From Solen grandis (taxonomy: Eukaryota; Mollusca; Bivalvia; Adapedonta; Solenidae), in the NCBI GenBank assembly GCA_021229015.1, contig CM037794.1, forward strand, positions 45,071,436-45,135,435: a stretch of DNA of 64,000 nt, given 5' to 3'. Under the pieces are notes generated by a model. That model made no database searches. It had not been told where the DNA came from and saw only the letters and a program-made list of their open reading frames with translations. The translations under genes were made by a program, and so were the position numbers. Of this stretch, positions 46,396 through 57,201 are shown piece by piece. Position 1 is the first letter of the stretch. The number at the start of each line of letters is the position of its first letter.

Positions 46396-46413
46396 TGGCG
46401 CCCAACGTGGGGC
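46396..46413 (+). promoter_or_regulatory. Primer-binding site, tRNA-Lys(CUU) type
   Basis: TGGCGCCCAACGTGGGGC, 2 nt after the TTACA LTR-like end. It is complementary over 18 nt to the 3' end of tRNA-Lys(CUU) as I know it from animals. Confidence 0.75.
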
Positions 46414-47346
46414 TGTGGCATCGGTGCTAGGTATGTCTAAGACACCTGCACATGGTTATATTTACCCTGTAACTCCTAGAATTCAGGGACGAATTCTAAA
46501 ATCGGCCCACATCTCTATCGTCCTTCATCTCCTCCGTCTCTCGATCGTCTGCAGCTCATCTTGTCAACCGCCCGGTTATTTAAAAATGCCGAGATCGCCA
46601 CTGTTACCGGGGCTCAATAAATGAGAAGATACCGGTTGCAGGTTCAGTTGTTTTAATAGATTATTAATGATAATAATAATAATAGCAATAACCTGAAATA
46701 GAGAAAACATAATTATAATTCTTTCAAATAAATAATATAACATATCATTTCAATCATTTCAATCATTTCAGTATTAATACATTCATCTCAATCTAAATAT
46801 AAAAATAACAGAATGACTTTACTTACCGGGCGGCTTTACTGACAAATTAAATTTAAATAAATACAGAATGCTCTTTTAAAAGAACTACTAAATAAGTGTT
46901 GCTTAGACAAAAGTCAGACCCAGAGTGAAGTAAGAAAGGGTTAGCCAAAAGGAAGAAAGGAACGTTACAGTTGGTTAATTCTCCCAGCAGCCACCAGACT
47001 AGCACTCACAACCTGACACGCATGCTTTCAGTCAAACCTTAAACAAACACACTCACACAGGGACAAAGACTGAACACTCATGCCAACATCAGTGACAAGC
47101 ACAATAAAAACATACAAGAACATCTTGCTTGCCTACTTAAAATATACTCATAAAATTGCATGGGTAACAAATATTAATTGACATAACTTAAGATGGTATA
47201 GGAAACAATGGAGTTTTCTTTTCTATGGACTATATGTAGAATCTGAGCTACAATATTGTATGAGCAAACAAGGAGCAGTCTGATCTGGGTCTGCTCGGTT
47301 TGCCTGTGCATCAAAATGAGTCTATAATAATGAAGTAAAGGGTTAA

Positions 47347-48039
47347 ATATGCAAACAGTGTGGGTTGTGAATGTAATCCCCTTAAGTTGCCTAATTTCTA
47401 ACTTGCAAATGGTGGCTAAATCATCACTTGGTCATAATATACCTATAACTATTTAGCCCAAGTGTGGGGCTTGCGGACATTTAAGGGACTGTTTCCGGCT
47501 GGCAGGAATTTGACAAAATGACTCAGTGTTCTGGGAATTAGACTTAAGCTGAATTTTAGATCCAGGCATAGCGTATTCCACAGACTTTCTAAAATTGCAA
47601 TTATTCTAGCATTGGGATTTAAACTCCAGATAAGAAAAAAGTCAAAGTTACTATGGGTTAGCCCACCACCCCATCCTGGAGCAAAAAACTGATAAGTGTA
47701 TAGTATTTTTTAAAAAATATTGAGCCAAAATAGGTATCTGGTCAGAAAATCCGAGTCATTATTGTATCATGACTCATGCCAGTGTCCAGCAACCAAGATG
47801 GACTTATTTTGAAATCAATTTAACTACAGTATGTTGCAAGCTATACTTTACATATTTTAAAGCTATACTTCACATTTTTTAAACCTATACTTTACATTTT
47901 TTATATGTAATTTTGCTATTCCTCATACTTGATTTGCTGATCAAACATAAAAAAATCATTAAATTCTGGGGTCAGGTAAAATTTAAAATAGTAATGCATG
48001 ACATTATTAAAATCAAAGACTTTGTCTCTTTACCTAGCT
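47347..48039. other. Intron 16, no recognised gene
   Basis: AT-rich, with a short triplicated 'tatactttacattttttaaa'-like motif at 47844-47905. Nothing else recognised. Confidence 0.45.
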
Positions 48040-48281
48040 TTCACCCTTTCCCTCATAGAGGACACCATGAAAAGACCTATGCGAACAGCATAAAACCAGA
48101 TCAGCCTGCGAGTAACTTGCAGGCTGATCAGGTTTTATGCTGTTCGCTGCTCCTCAGTAGTCTGGAAAAGAGGATTTTGTAATTTAATTTGGTAAGGTTT
48201 AACTGTGGTTTTCTGCAGATCAGGCTTTATGTGATACCTATTGAGTGCGTCAAAATGAGTCTATATGAGGGAAAGGGTTAA
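48040..48281 (+). mobile_element. MITE-1 copy G, ending 20 bp before exon 17
   Basis: Forward copy. The left TTAA is degraded (tttca before CCCTTTCCCTCATAG); the right one is intact at 48278-48281. Exon 17 begins at 48302, so the branch point of intron 16 probably lies at the element border or inside it. Confidence 0.9.
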
Positions 48282-48301
48282 TTATTTCTGATTTATTTCA
48301 G

Positions 48302-48501
48302 TTTTTTCGACATAGAGCAACACGACTATTGTAACCTTGATTATGTTGAGCTTCATGAAGGTCAAGTTGGAGGACCTCTGCTAGGTCGTTTTTGCGGCAA
48401 TCAAATTCCATCAAATCTAACGGCTTACAGTGGACTTTGGTTCAAGTTTCGTTCAGACGAATCCAATACTGGCCGAGGATTTGTAGCTCAGTATACTTCA
48501 T
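48302..48501 (+). CDS. Exon 17: CUB-i, remaining part
   Basis: Phase 2 to phase 1. FFDIEQHDYCNLDYVELHEG (C3, Glu, Asp), GPLLGRFCGNQIP (C4), WFKFRSDESNTGRGFVAQY. All calcium ligands are present. Acceptor tgatttatttcag ends at 48301, only 20 bp after the end of a MITE at 48281, so the whole pyrimidine tract sits between the transposon and the exon. Donor TCAT|GTGAGT starts at 48502. Confidence 0.87.
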
Positions 48502-49063
48502 GTGAGTCTGCTGATTTGTTATTAAGGTAATCCATCCATCTTTAAATAATAAACATTGTCCTTGAAATGCTTATAAAGACTTCAGTGCAGATGCAAGCAT
48601 CCACAGACTTGGAGTTAAAGGCTCTTTGCTCTAAGTTTATAAAGACTTGCAATTACTATAAAATTCCAAATATCACTTGAAAGACCATGATCACAATTTA
48701 ATGATGGATGGATTACCATAAAGACTTTACTTTTCAGTACAACAATAAAGTCCAAGTATGTTTTAGCATAGAATTTACAAGAGAAATTTTTTTTTTTTTC
48801 AATACATGTTATTCAAAAAGGCAAAGCCTCAACTGATGCTTGATTAACCTAGTAATGCTTTATAGACCATTTCACTCAGGAATGAGATGTACACCAAACG
48901 TAAATCAACAAACACTCCCCAAGCATCTAATTGACATGCTGCATGTTGTATAATTCTACACATTGTTCAGTTGTAAATAAACAAACATTTGAGATTTTTC
49001 CCAGTCACTGATTGGTCCCACAGCGTATATAGATCTACCAGAACTTTTTTTTACTTATAAAGG
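48502..49063. other. Intron 17, left part
   Basis: AT-rich, no feature recognised. Confidence 0.45.
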
Positions 49064-50622
49064 GTATCCAGCAGCAGTAAGCATAAAACAAAAAGGTTTT
49101 TTTTTGATGAATATGAAATATATCTAATCTCAAAGTGATTCCCGTGAACATTTGACATTGTATTAACATTGTATTAATGTCAGACCCCGACGTCAGATCA
49201 ATGTAGGATTTTAGTTGGTTTTGCAAAACGCCTAGACGTCATAATCCCAATGTCTATCCAACGTCAGGATATGACCATTCACGACGAATATCCAACCAAT
49301 GCCCGGCAACAAAATGACCAAAATTCAACAATTTTCCAACAAAAAAGCAACCATTTGTTTAATCATCTTTATCTAGTTCTAATGGTATCGTACATTTCTG
49401 AATCCTAAAGGTTATGGGTTCTGGGTCAAGGGATTTATTATGGCCTTTCAGACAATTATGATTCAAGGGTGGAGAATTCAAGTAGAAAAGAAAAGAAAAT
49501 ACAAACAAAATCAGTTTCTGATTTATTTGAAGTTACAAAATAGTTAATTCAGTTGCGCACAGATTTAGCAACATCTTTCCTTGTTGGTGAAGTGTTAAAA
49601 GTAAATAATTTCCCTGTATTCTCCCTTCTTTACCATTACAATCTGAGGTATGCACATCATGCTCTTAAATAACTGAAAATAAAAATTACAATGATATATA
49701 ATTTTGACCAAGAATACAATACATTGTATGGTAAAAATATATAAACCAAATTGTTCATAAACCTTTGCATTATATTAGTTATTATATATATGTCTTGTTG
49801 CTGATTACAAAACATGTTTTGTAAATGAACTCTGAAATATTGTTACAAAAGAATTTCTTATGCAGAAATTAACGGCAGCAGGTACAAACCATCAAGGTAT
49901 TAAAACAATACATACAAAATCAGTTAAAGGTTGTGAATGAAAATCTATCTTTGCATATACAAAACAATGGTCATTAGCCATGTAAAAAAATCAATATGTA
50001 CATCATGTTCCGTTTAGTACCTGAAATAATATTAAATTATCTATGCCAAAATCAGCAGTGTAACGACCAAGAGGGAAACAAATTCTGGTAGGGACTAAAC
50101 CTTTCACTGTTGATGGAACCGTCTCGATACACACTTTTCGACCGGAATGTTGCAACAGCACAGTACTTACAATTATTAAGTTTGTGAAAAACATGGCGTG
50201 AAATTCAACAGATGAACGAAAATTACATTGTCATTTAAAGTTCATTCAATTATTCTGTAAAGACTTTTAGTTATTGATGGTGAGTTGAAACCCATCTGTT
50301 TATGCAAGCAAAATAATATATATAACCGAAAAACTGTTTAATGAATATAGCGACGAGAAAGGGAAAATTGACTAAATTCATTTTTTTTCATCTAACCGTG
50401 CAATGGCAAAATATGACACATTGTAATGACATCTGATAGGCATTGGATATTGGTCGTCAAATGTCACAACCAAAATCCAACTCTGATCTGATGTCAATCC
50501 AACTTTTGACCCTGACATTTTATCCACGTTAGGGATTTGACATTGGATAAATGTTGGTTTATGGACGCAGACGGTGCAACAATAATCCAACGTTGGTACG
50601 ACATGGGGTGTTTACTGGATAC
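49064..50622. mobile_element. Candidate TIR element with GTTGG/CCAAC-rich ends
   Basis: Left end GTATCCAGC (49064) and right end CTGGATAC (50622) are inverted. Within about 250 bp of each end are clusters of 'ccaac'/'gttgg' with 'gacgtcagatcaatgtagg' on the left and 'gatctgatgtcaatccaac' on the right. No transposase frame is seen. A non-autonomous DNA transposon is the likeliest reading. Confidence 0.4.
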
Positions 50623-50866
50623 AATTTTCACATTTTAACTCATGCTACAAACTTGTGAATATATTAAAATTGTATCACTTCTTGCTGGTACTCAACAGTT
50701 TTGGGGGAAAAAATCCACTTTCTTTATACTGAGTATAGAGAAATCCTTTGAATTGAAAGAAATTTTTAGAGGAGAAGATTTCAATGAAGGGCCCCTACCA
50801 TAAGGACATAAAAAAAGCCCTGAATATTAACACACAAGAACAGAGAATATTTTAATAAATTTCCAG

Positions 50867-51046
50867 TGTATGGCGGAGAGATAACAGGGACCTCAGGCCA
50901 GGTGGCATCTCCAGCATATCCCCATCAGTACCCACACATTGCTGATTATAGGTGGGTAATTACAGCACCAGTAGGCACGAGGATCAGCGTGACCTTCACC
51001 ACTCTTCGATATGGAGTCACATGGATGCAGATATGATTTTGTCAAG
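50867..51046 (+). CDS. Exon 18: CUB-j N-terminal half, frameshift, C1 and C2 missing
   Basis: Phase 1 in. LYGGEITGTSGQVASPAYP and ADYRWVITAPVG read well, but both positions normally held by C1 and C2 are Tyr (TAT). After VTFTT the frame breaks near 51000-51004: the fold continues as FDMESHGCRYDFVK one base over. With one surplus base removed the exon ends in phase 0, as expected. Acceptor taaatttccag ends at 50866; donor AAG|GTATGG starts at 51047. Either an assembly indel or real damage. Confidence 0.75.
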
Positions 51047-51298
51047 GTATGGTTTGCATGTTAAATAGAGGAAAATTGTTTTAGTGTAAGATCAATTAAT
51101 AATTTCACTGTGTAAACATAAAAAGTGATATTTTCACAAGTGGTGAAGCCATGAGTGAAAATGCTTCTTTTTATGATCATGAACGAAACTACATGTCGAT
51201 CTTCTACCAAAAACAAACAATTTTTCTTTTTATTTAATGCTGTAAAGGCCAGAAATTAGCAGTGTTGTTCACAAAAGGAGAATTTCTTTTTTATAATT

Positions 51299-52474
51299 GT
51301 GAGTTTCGAGTAAGAAAAGTGAGTTTCAAGACCGAAAAAGTGAGTTTCGAGTTAAAAAAGTGAGTTTCGAGTTAAGAAAATGAAAAAGTGAGTTTCGAGT
51401 TAAAAAAAATTTTTTAAGGTTATGGAAAAATATGTATGTTTTGGCCACTGTGTATAAATTTAACGACATTTGTGTGTTTACTTGATTTGAACGTAAATTT
51501 TATTAAAAAAAAATTGGGAAATAGTTGCCCAAATCCGCAGTGAGTTAAATATTTATATTACTCTGACATGACGGATTACCTCATATTGAATCGTTTTAGA
51601 AAGATCTATTTTCCGGGTAACTGTAAGAAAACACAGAACATACACTCAGAAATCCTGTAAATGGTTCAAATGCAGCATACCTCATTCCGAAATAAACTGT
51701 TTTTAAACTGGTGCCATTTTTCCTCCACATATTACATAATTCATTGGTTTGGTATAAGAAATAAACACTTGTCATCACAAAAATAAACCTGCCACTTACG
51801 ATTTTTCGGTATTGTCCCCCTTGACTATTCTTCTTTTGTTTTGTTATTTTCCCTTAAATTATATTTACAGAAGAAAAAAGAAAATCATGTAATCAATTTC
51901 TGCTAAAAAAAAATAACCACAGCAGGTTGCAAGTTACACATGCATAGAAAAATTGAGTAATAAGTGATATACTGAATGTATGATTTAGTGACAGTAAAAA
52001 ATATAATTTATGCAAGAAAAGAATATAGGCCTTTATTTTAGACGCATAAGACCAGATGTTATTTTCGTAGCCGCAACCTTATTTACACAAAAATAGCTTA
52101 CTTTCGTTATCTATACAGGCTTATTTTGGCACTGATTTTATTCATACTTGTCAGAGAGTCGGTAAAAAAGCTGTGTCAACAACTATAAGAATTAATTCAT
52201 GAATGAAATTGTATTGTCAATGGGTTTAAACAATATTTTGATTAATACTTGCTCTCTGAAAGTTCCCTGCTTCCATAAATGTTTGGAGGCAAAATTTTCA
52301 TAACAAGGGAGTTATTAATTATTACAAATACATTTATATCTTCAACTGTACTCGAGACTCACTTTTTTCGACTCGAAACTCACCTTTTTTGACTCGAAAC
52401 TCACTTTTTCCGAATCGAAACTCACCTTCGCAGACTAGAAACTCACCTTTTCTAACTTGAAACAGACTACTCAC
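51299..52474. mobile_element. Fold-back element with inverted arrays of a 20-21-bp iteron
   Basis: Left array 51299-51408: five copies of GTGAGTTTCGAGTTAAAAAA. Right array 52351-52474: five to six copies of the complement, CTCGAAACTCACTTTTTTGA. The 940-bp middle is AT-rich and carries no recognised protein. Tandem repeats arranged as long inverted termini are the mark of fold-back transposons. Lies in intron 18 about 250 bp after exon 18. Confidence 0.7.
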
Positions 52475-52749
52475 TTAAAATTATATCTCTCACAAAAGAC
52501 GTTAAAATTTACAGGATTACCTTGTGTGTGTGACGTTATTTATGATGTCATTTCTTGCATAAAACCCAGCACATTTGAGGCTCCAATCAGTTTATAACGT
52601 AGGGTCGGGTTCAAGTTCCTGATAATTTCACTGTTTTTTTGATAATTGCACTGTTCAAAACAGTGAAACTATCAGGATATAATCCATTGCTATTCCTAGG
52701 TAATCAATCATAAACATCATAATTACATTTATTTATACACCTGCAAAAT

Positions 52750-52922
52750 AATAATTATAAATGGGTTTGTCCTTTCTTGATGTTGGACTGTACCATTAGT
52801 TGTTTATGGGGGTGCTTCCTGAACATTCTTTTGATTGAGTAGCTAGCACAGATGTGCAGGCTGAGCTTGGTCTGCACTGGTTGCAGAGGCTGTCACAAGT
52901 GCCCACAGCATTGTAAGGGTGA
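52750..52922. mobile_element. MITE-5 copy
   Basis: Shares 'tttgtcctttcttgatgttg', 'gtgcaggctgagcttggtct' and 'gcccacagcattgtaagggt' with 31264-31436 and with 16965-17051. Right end gaag replaces the expected TTAA. Confidence 0.55.
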
Positions 52923-53019
52923 AGACTGTCCTGGAATCAGCTTTCTACATCCATCAGGAATCATTAATCAATCCATCTATTCAGTTATTCTATCACCTAT
53001 TTTGGTCAACATTATACAA

Positions 53020-53500
53020 GGGTCATCCAGAAATGATTGAGAGTTGCTTAATTACAAAAAAACTACAAGTGTTACTCAAAAATCTCTTCATAGTCCCTCA
53101 ATATAATCTCCTGCGGATGCTATTGTCAACTCCCATCTTTATTGCAGATCCTGAACTCCTGTTGCTAGGCAACCTTTGTTGACCATGTTCACGGCGACAT
53201 AGAGTTCATTCAAATCGTCATATCGGACTTGTAGTGGTTCTTTAAGTTTTGGAAACAGGTTGTAATCGGGGGAACTTAAGTCTGGCAAATATGGCGAGTG
53301 ATTAAGAACTTCCCAGTGGTACCGCTCGAACAAGTCCCTAACAACGCCAGACTTGTGCGGCGTGGCGTTATCATGCAAAATTAATGGCGTCACCTGTAAA
53401 AGGTCCAGTTGTTTGCAGCGTATCGCAGGTTGAAGAATTTTAGTCAAATACCACTCATAGTACTCTTTATTTGTCTGTTTTACATCTGACGTCCACAATT
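53020..53500 (-). pseudogene. mariner-family transposase fragment
   Basis: The minus-strand frame contains LILHDNATPHKSGVVRDLFE, then WEVLNHSPYLPDLSSPDYNL and FPKLKEPLQ. The Asp of HDNA and the Asp of SPDYNLF are separated by 34 residues, the D34D spacing of mariner transposases; HDNA-P-H and H-S-P-Y-x-P-D-L are family signatures. The N-terminal DNA-binding half and first catalytic Asp are not seen; upstream of about 53500 the frame runs into family-beta repeat. A possible TIR with 'caagggtcatccagaaatga' lies at 53018-53037. Confidence 0.8.
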
Positions 53501-56148
53501 TATTTGTTTGCACTCTAGCATCTTCATTTCTTAAGCAATCATCTTCAAACTTTAGGACATAATTCATTACCATAATCTCTTGGACAAGTTAAATTATGGC
53601 TAATTTTGGCAAGGAGTTATGACCCTTTTGATATTAAAAATGCCAGATTCCACATGGTTTGCACTCTAAAGCATCTTCATTTCTTAAGTAATCATCTTCA
53701 AAGTTTATGACAATGTTTAATCATTACCATAATCTCTCAGCCAATTTTGATTATGGCTGGTATCAACCTGTTAGGTTTGGAGTGATGCCCCTTTGAATAT
53801 AAAAAAATGCCAGATTTCACTTTGGTTGCACTCTGGCATCTTCATTTCTTAAACAGTCATCTTCAATCTTTAGGATAACTTTTTATTACTATAATCTTTT
53901 GGCCAAGTTCAATTATTGCTGATATTGGCCAATTATGTATAAGGTTATAAGTTATGGCCATTTTAATAAAAATAATGCCAGATTTCACTTTGGTTGCACT
54001 CTAGAATCTACAACTCTTCAGTAATTATCTTCAAACTTTAGGACAATGTTTATAATCAAAATCGCCTGGCCAAGTTAGATAATGGCTGATATTGGATAAT
54101 TATACCCCCCCGCAACGAAGTTAGGGGGGGGTATACTGGAATCAGGTTGTCCGTCCGTCCGTCCGTCCGTCTGTCCGTCCGTCTGTAGACACAAAATTCT
54201 GCGGACTACTCCTCCTAAACTTCTGGAAGGATTTTAAACATTGTATTAGCGCGTTATCTATATAGCATTGAGTTACCTCCCCTATTTACCAAGTTATGCC
54301 CCTTTGATGATTTTTGCATTACAAACTTCTGCGGACTACTCCCCTAAACTCTGGAAGGATTTTAATGAACTTGCTGCAATGATCCTTAGACATTGTAAGC
54401 GCGTTATCTATATAGCATTGAGTTACCTCCCCTATTTACCAAGTTATGCCCCTTTGATGATTTTTGCATTACAAACTTCTGCGGACTACTCCTTCTAAAC
54501 TACTGGAAGGATTTTGATGAAACTTGCTGGCAATGATCCTTAGACATTGTATCAGCGCGTTATCTATATATCATTTGAGTTACCTCCCCTATTTACCAAG
54601 TTATGCCCCTTTGATGATTTTTGCATTACAAACTTCTGCGGACTACTCCTTCTAAACTACTGGAAGGATTTTATGATACTTGCTGCAATGATCCTTAGAC
54701 ATTGTAGCAGCGCGTTATCTATATAGCATTGAGTTACCTCCCCTATTCACCAAGTTATGCCCCTTTGATGATTTTTGCATTACAAACTTCTGCGGACTAC
54801 TCCGCCTAAACTACTGGAAGGATTTTAATGATACTTGCTGTCAATGATCCTTAGACATTGTAGCAGCGCGTTATCTATATAGCATTGAGTTACCTCCCCT
54901 ATTTACCAAGTTATGCCCCTTTGATGATTTTTGCATTACAAACTTCTGCGGACTACTCCTTCTAAACTACTGGAAGGATTTTGATGAAACTTACTGGCAA
55001 TGATCCTTAGACATCTATATAGCATTGAGTTACCTCCCCTATTTACCAAGTTATGCCCCTTTGATGATTTTTGCATTACAAACTTCTGCGGACTACTCCT
55101 TCTAAACTACTGGAAGGATTTTGATGAAACTTCTGGCATGATCCTTAGACATCTATATACATTGGTTACCTCCCCTTTTCCAAGTTATGCCCCTTTGATG
55201 ATTTTTGCATTACAAACTTCTGCGGACTACTTCGCCTAAACTACTGGAAGGATTTTGATGAAACTTGCTGCCATTCATCCTTAGACATTGTAGAAGCATG
55301 TGTTAGTTATATAACATTGGATTACCTCCCTTTATTATAGTTATGCCCCTTTGATGATTTTTGCTTTACAATTTTCTGCAGACTACTCCTCCCATTGGAT
55401 TACCTCCCTTTTTTATAGTTATGCCCCTTTGATGATTTTTGCTTTACAATTTTCTGCAGACTACTCCTCCTAAACTACTGGAGGGATTTCAATGAAACTT
55501 GCTGTCATTCAACCTTAGACATTGTAGTAGCGCTTTTTCTATATAACATTGGGTTACCCCCCCCCCCCTCCCCCCTGTTTTAAAGATATGTCCCTTTGAT
55601 GGTATTTGTTTTACAATTTTCTTCCATTGATAGATTTCAGTGAATCTTAATGATATTTATCCATAGACATAGGTATATCCATAGGTATGTGTTACAAAGG
55701 ATCACTAGATTTCCATGTAGTTGGCACATATGTCCTCTATATACGTATTAAGATGGAGTGTTGTATGCAAGAATCTGATTTCATGCTCCAAAGCCATGTT
55801 TGACAAAAACACTTGCGGGGGGGTATTAGTAAGCCCTTAGGCGACAGTTCTAGTTTGGTCAGGAGTTATGGCCCTTTCATCAATAAAAAAGCCAGATTTC
55901 ACTGTTTACTCTCTGGCATCTTTCATTTCTTAAGCAATCATTTTGAAGTTTCATGACGATGTTTACAGTCATAATCTCTCAGTCAAGTTTGACTGTAAAA
56001 TTTTGACCACGGGTATTGTTCGGTTTGTGGAATTGAAATGATCTCATGGATCATGTATTCAGTACAACTATGCTTTAATAAAGTATAAGCAATGAAGGCA
56101 GGTTTTCTCAGGTGAGCATCTTCAAGGCCATCTTGGCCCTCTTGTTTT
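53500..56148 (+). mobile_element. Helitron-like element, family beta, with large nested insert
   Basis: Core copies with 'ctctagcatcttcatttctt' and 'gattatggctggtatcaacc' before 54100, and resuming at 55856 with 'ggtcaggagttatggccctt'. End 'ctcaggtgagcatcttcaag', 'gccatcttggccctcttgttt'. A family-eta element at 54101-55855 splits one core copy. Confidence 0.65.
54101..55855 (+). mobile_element. Helitron-like element, family eta, 131-157-bp cores
   Basis: Head 'tatacccccccgcaacgaag', 'ttaggggggggtatactgg', then a CCGT run (54149-54183), then about nine cores with 'acaaacttctgcggactact' and 'ttacctcccctatttaccaa'. Tail 'acttgcgggggggtattagt', 'gcgacagttctagtt'. Short open frames across core borders are not coding. 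Confidence 0.7.
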
Positions 56149-56474
56149 AAATGCATGAAAGATGCTGAAATCAGTTTTGCCTCCATGGGTGTATGGGTTA
56201 CAAAAGTTACATATGTAATATGTATTTTTGCGAGACATGATAGCATATTTAACATGATGAATGTCTTTGAATATGAGATAGTAAGTAAATTTGTGGGATG
56301 CAAAAGTTTCAGAAGTCAGATTATTCTATAACTTTATTAATTTTTTGCATTCACTTTATATCCATCTTCATGAGTAAATATTTATATTCTATGGTTGTAT
56401 AATGTGTTATGTGTTCATATTTATCACTCATTCACCATACATATATTTGTATGTTACATTCTGTGACAGTTTTT

Positions 56475-56594
56475 TGTGTCTTTTGCTGTAAGCAGAGGTG
56501 ACCTATAGGGTTCACTTTCCGTCTCTTTCTGTCCATCACACTTTTTCTGTCACGTTTCAGCAGGTGACACACGTGTTCCAAAGAGCACTCTTGT
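56475..56594 (+). mobile_element. Short dispersed repeat with run of Py, copy 2
   Basis: 'gctgtaagcagaggtgacct', 'atagggttcactttccgtct', ending 'gtgttccaaagagcactctt'. Matches 27365-27485. Confidence 0.55.
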
Positions 56595-56627
56595 ATTAAC
56601 TTGTTAAGTGCCTGTGGTCTTAGCATA

Positions 56628-56930
56628 CCCTTTGCCTCATATAGATGCTTTTTGATGCCTTGAAAAAGTTTTTAAACAGAGCAGACCCAGATCAAACTGA
56701 AGCTAGAAGCTTTCTCATCAGGGACTCCTTGCTCATGTAATATTGTGGCTGAGATTCTATAAAAATAGAGGCTAGAGGCTCGCTTAATAGCATTTTCATG
56801 AACTTGTTTAGTAAAATTTGATATGAAATAACAATTCATGTCAGTCCTATATATATATACCTTGTTCATATAGAAATACAGTTGATTTGGTCTGCTTTGT
56901 TTGCCACTGAGTCAAAATGAGTCTGTATTC
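56628..56930. mobile_element. MITE-3 copy, diverged
   Basis: 'accctttgcctcatatagat', 'cagagcagacccagatcaaa', and right part 'tgccactgagtcaaaatgag', 'tctgtattc'. A MITE-2 copy begins exactly at the right end. Confidence 0.5.
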
Positions 56931-57093
56931 TTAAGGTAAAGTCCCTGTAATTGATTCTGCTACATTTCGGACCGCATGGCCTTTCACGGAGATAACCAAG
57001 GTTTCCTAATGTTTCATTAGGGTGTCTTGGTTATGTAGGTAGAGATTATGTGGTCCAAGACGTAGCGGATTCATTACAGGAACTTTACCTTAA
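56931..57093 (+). mobile_element. MITE-2 copy 2
   Basis: 163 bp with ends TTAAGGTAAAGTCCCTGTAA and ATTACAGGAACTTTACCTTAA-type complement, TTAA at 56931-56934 and 57090-57093. The interior also folds back ('accaaggtttcctaatg' against 'cattagggtgtcttggt'). Confidence 0.88.
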
Positions 57094-57201
57094 CATGGAT
57101 AACAAAATAGGTTTTCACAACCAGAATATCTCTCTCTTATTGGCCAGGAATGCAGTTTGTACCCAGTTCACTATCCATGCAAGAGCAAAATTAATTTCCA
57201 T

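Larger units (their letters stand above)
46284..47205 (+). mobile_element. LTR-retroelement remnant with tRNA-like segment next to a tRNA-Lys primer-binding site
   Basis: After the tRNA-like segment (46299-46370) comes T6, then CACCACCTGTTACA, which looks like an LTR end, then TT and TGGCGCCCAACGTGGGGC at 46396-46413. That 18-mer is the exact complement of the 3' end of animal tRNA-Lys(CUU) including CCA, a classic primer-binding site. No second LTR or protein is visible downstream; the internal part has 'caaccgcccggttatttaaa' and a GATAATAATAAT run. Right boundary is approximate. Confidence 0.6.
46194..47346 (+). mobile_element. MITE-3 copy interrupted by an LTR-element remnant
   Basis: Left TTAACCCTTTACCTCATGAA at 46194, right end ATGAAGTAAAGGGTTAA at 47346. 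The internal site 'aatcaatag' is split: it occurs at 46275-46283 and again, as 'aacaatggag', at about 47203-47212. The undisturbed version is at about 33943-33960. The insert between them carries the tRNA-like and primer-binding-site structure. Confidence 0.6.
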
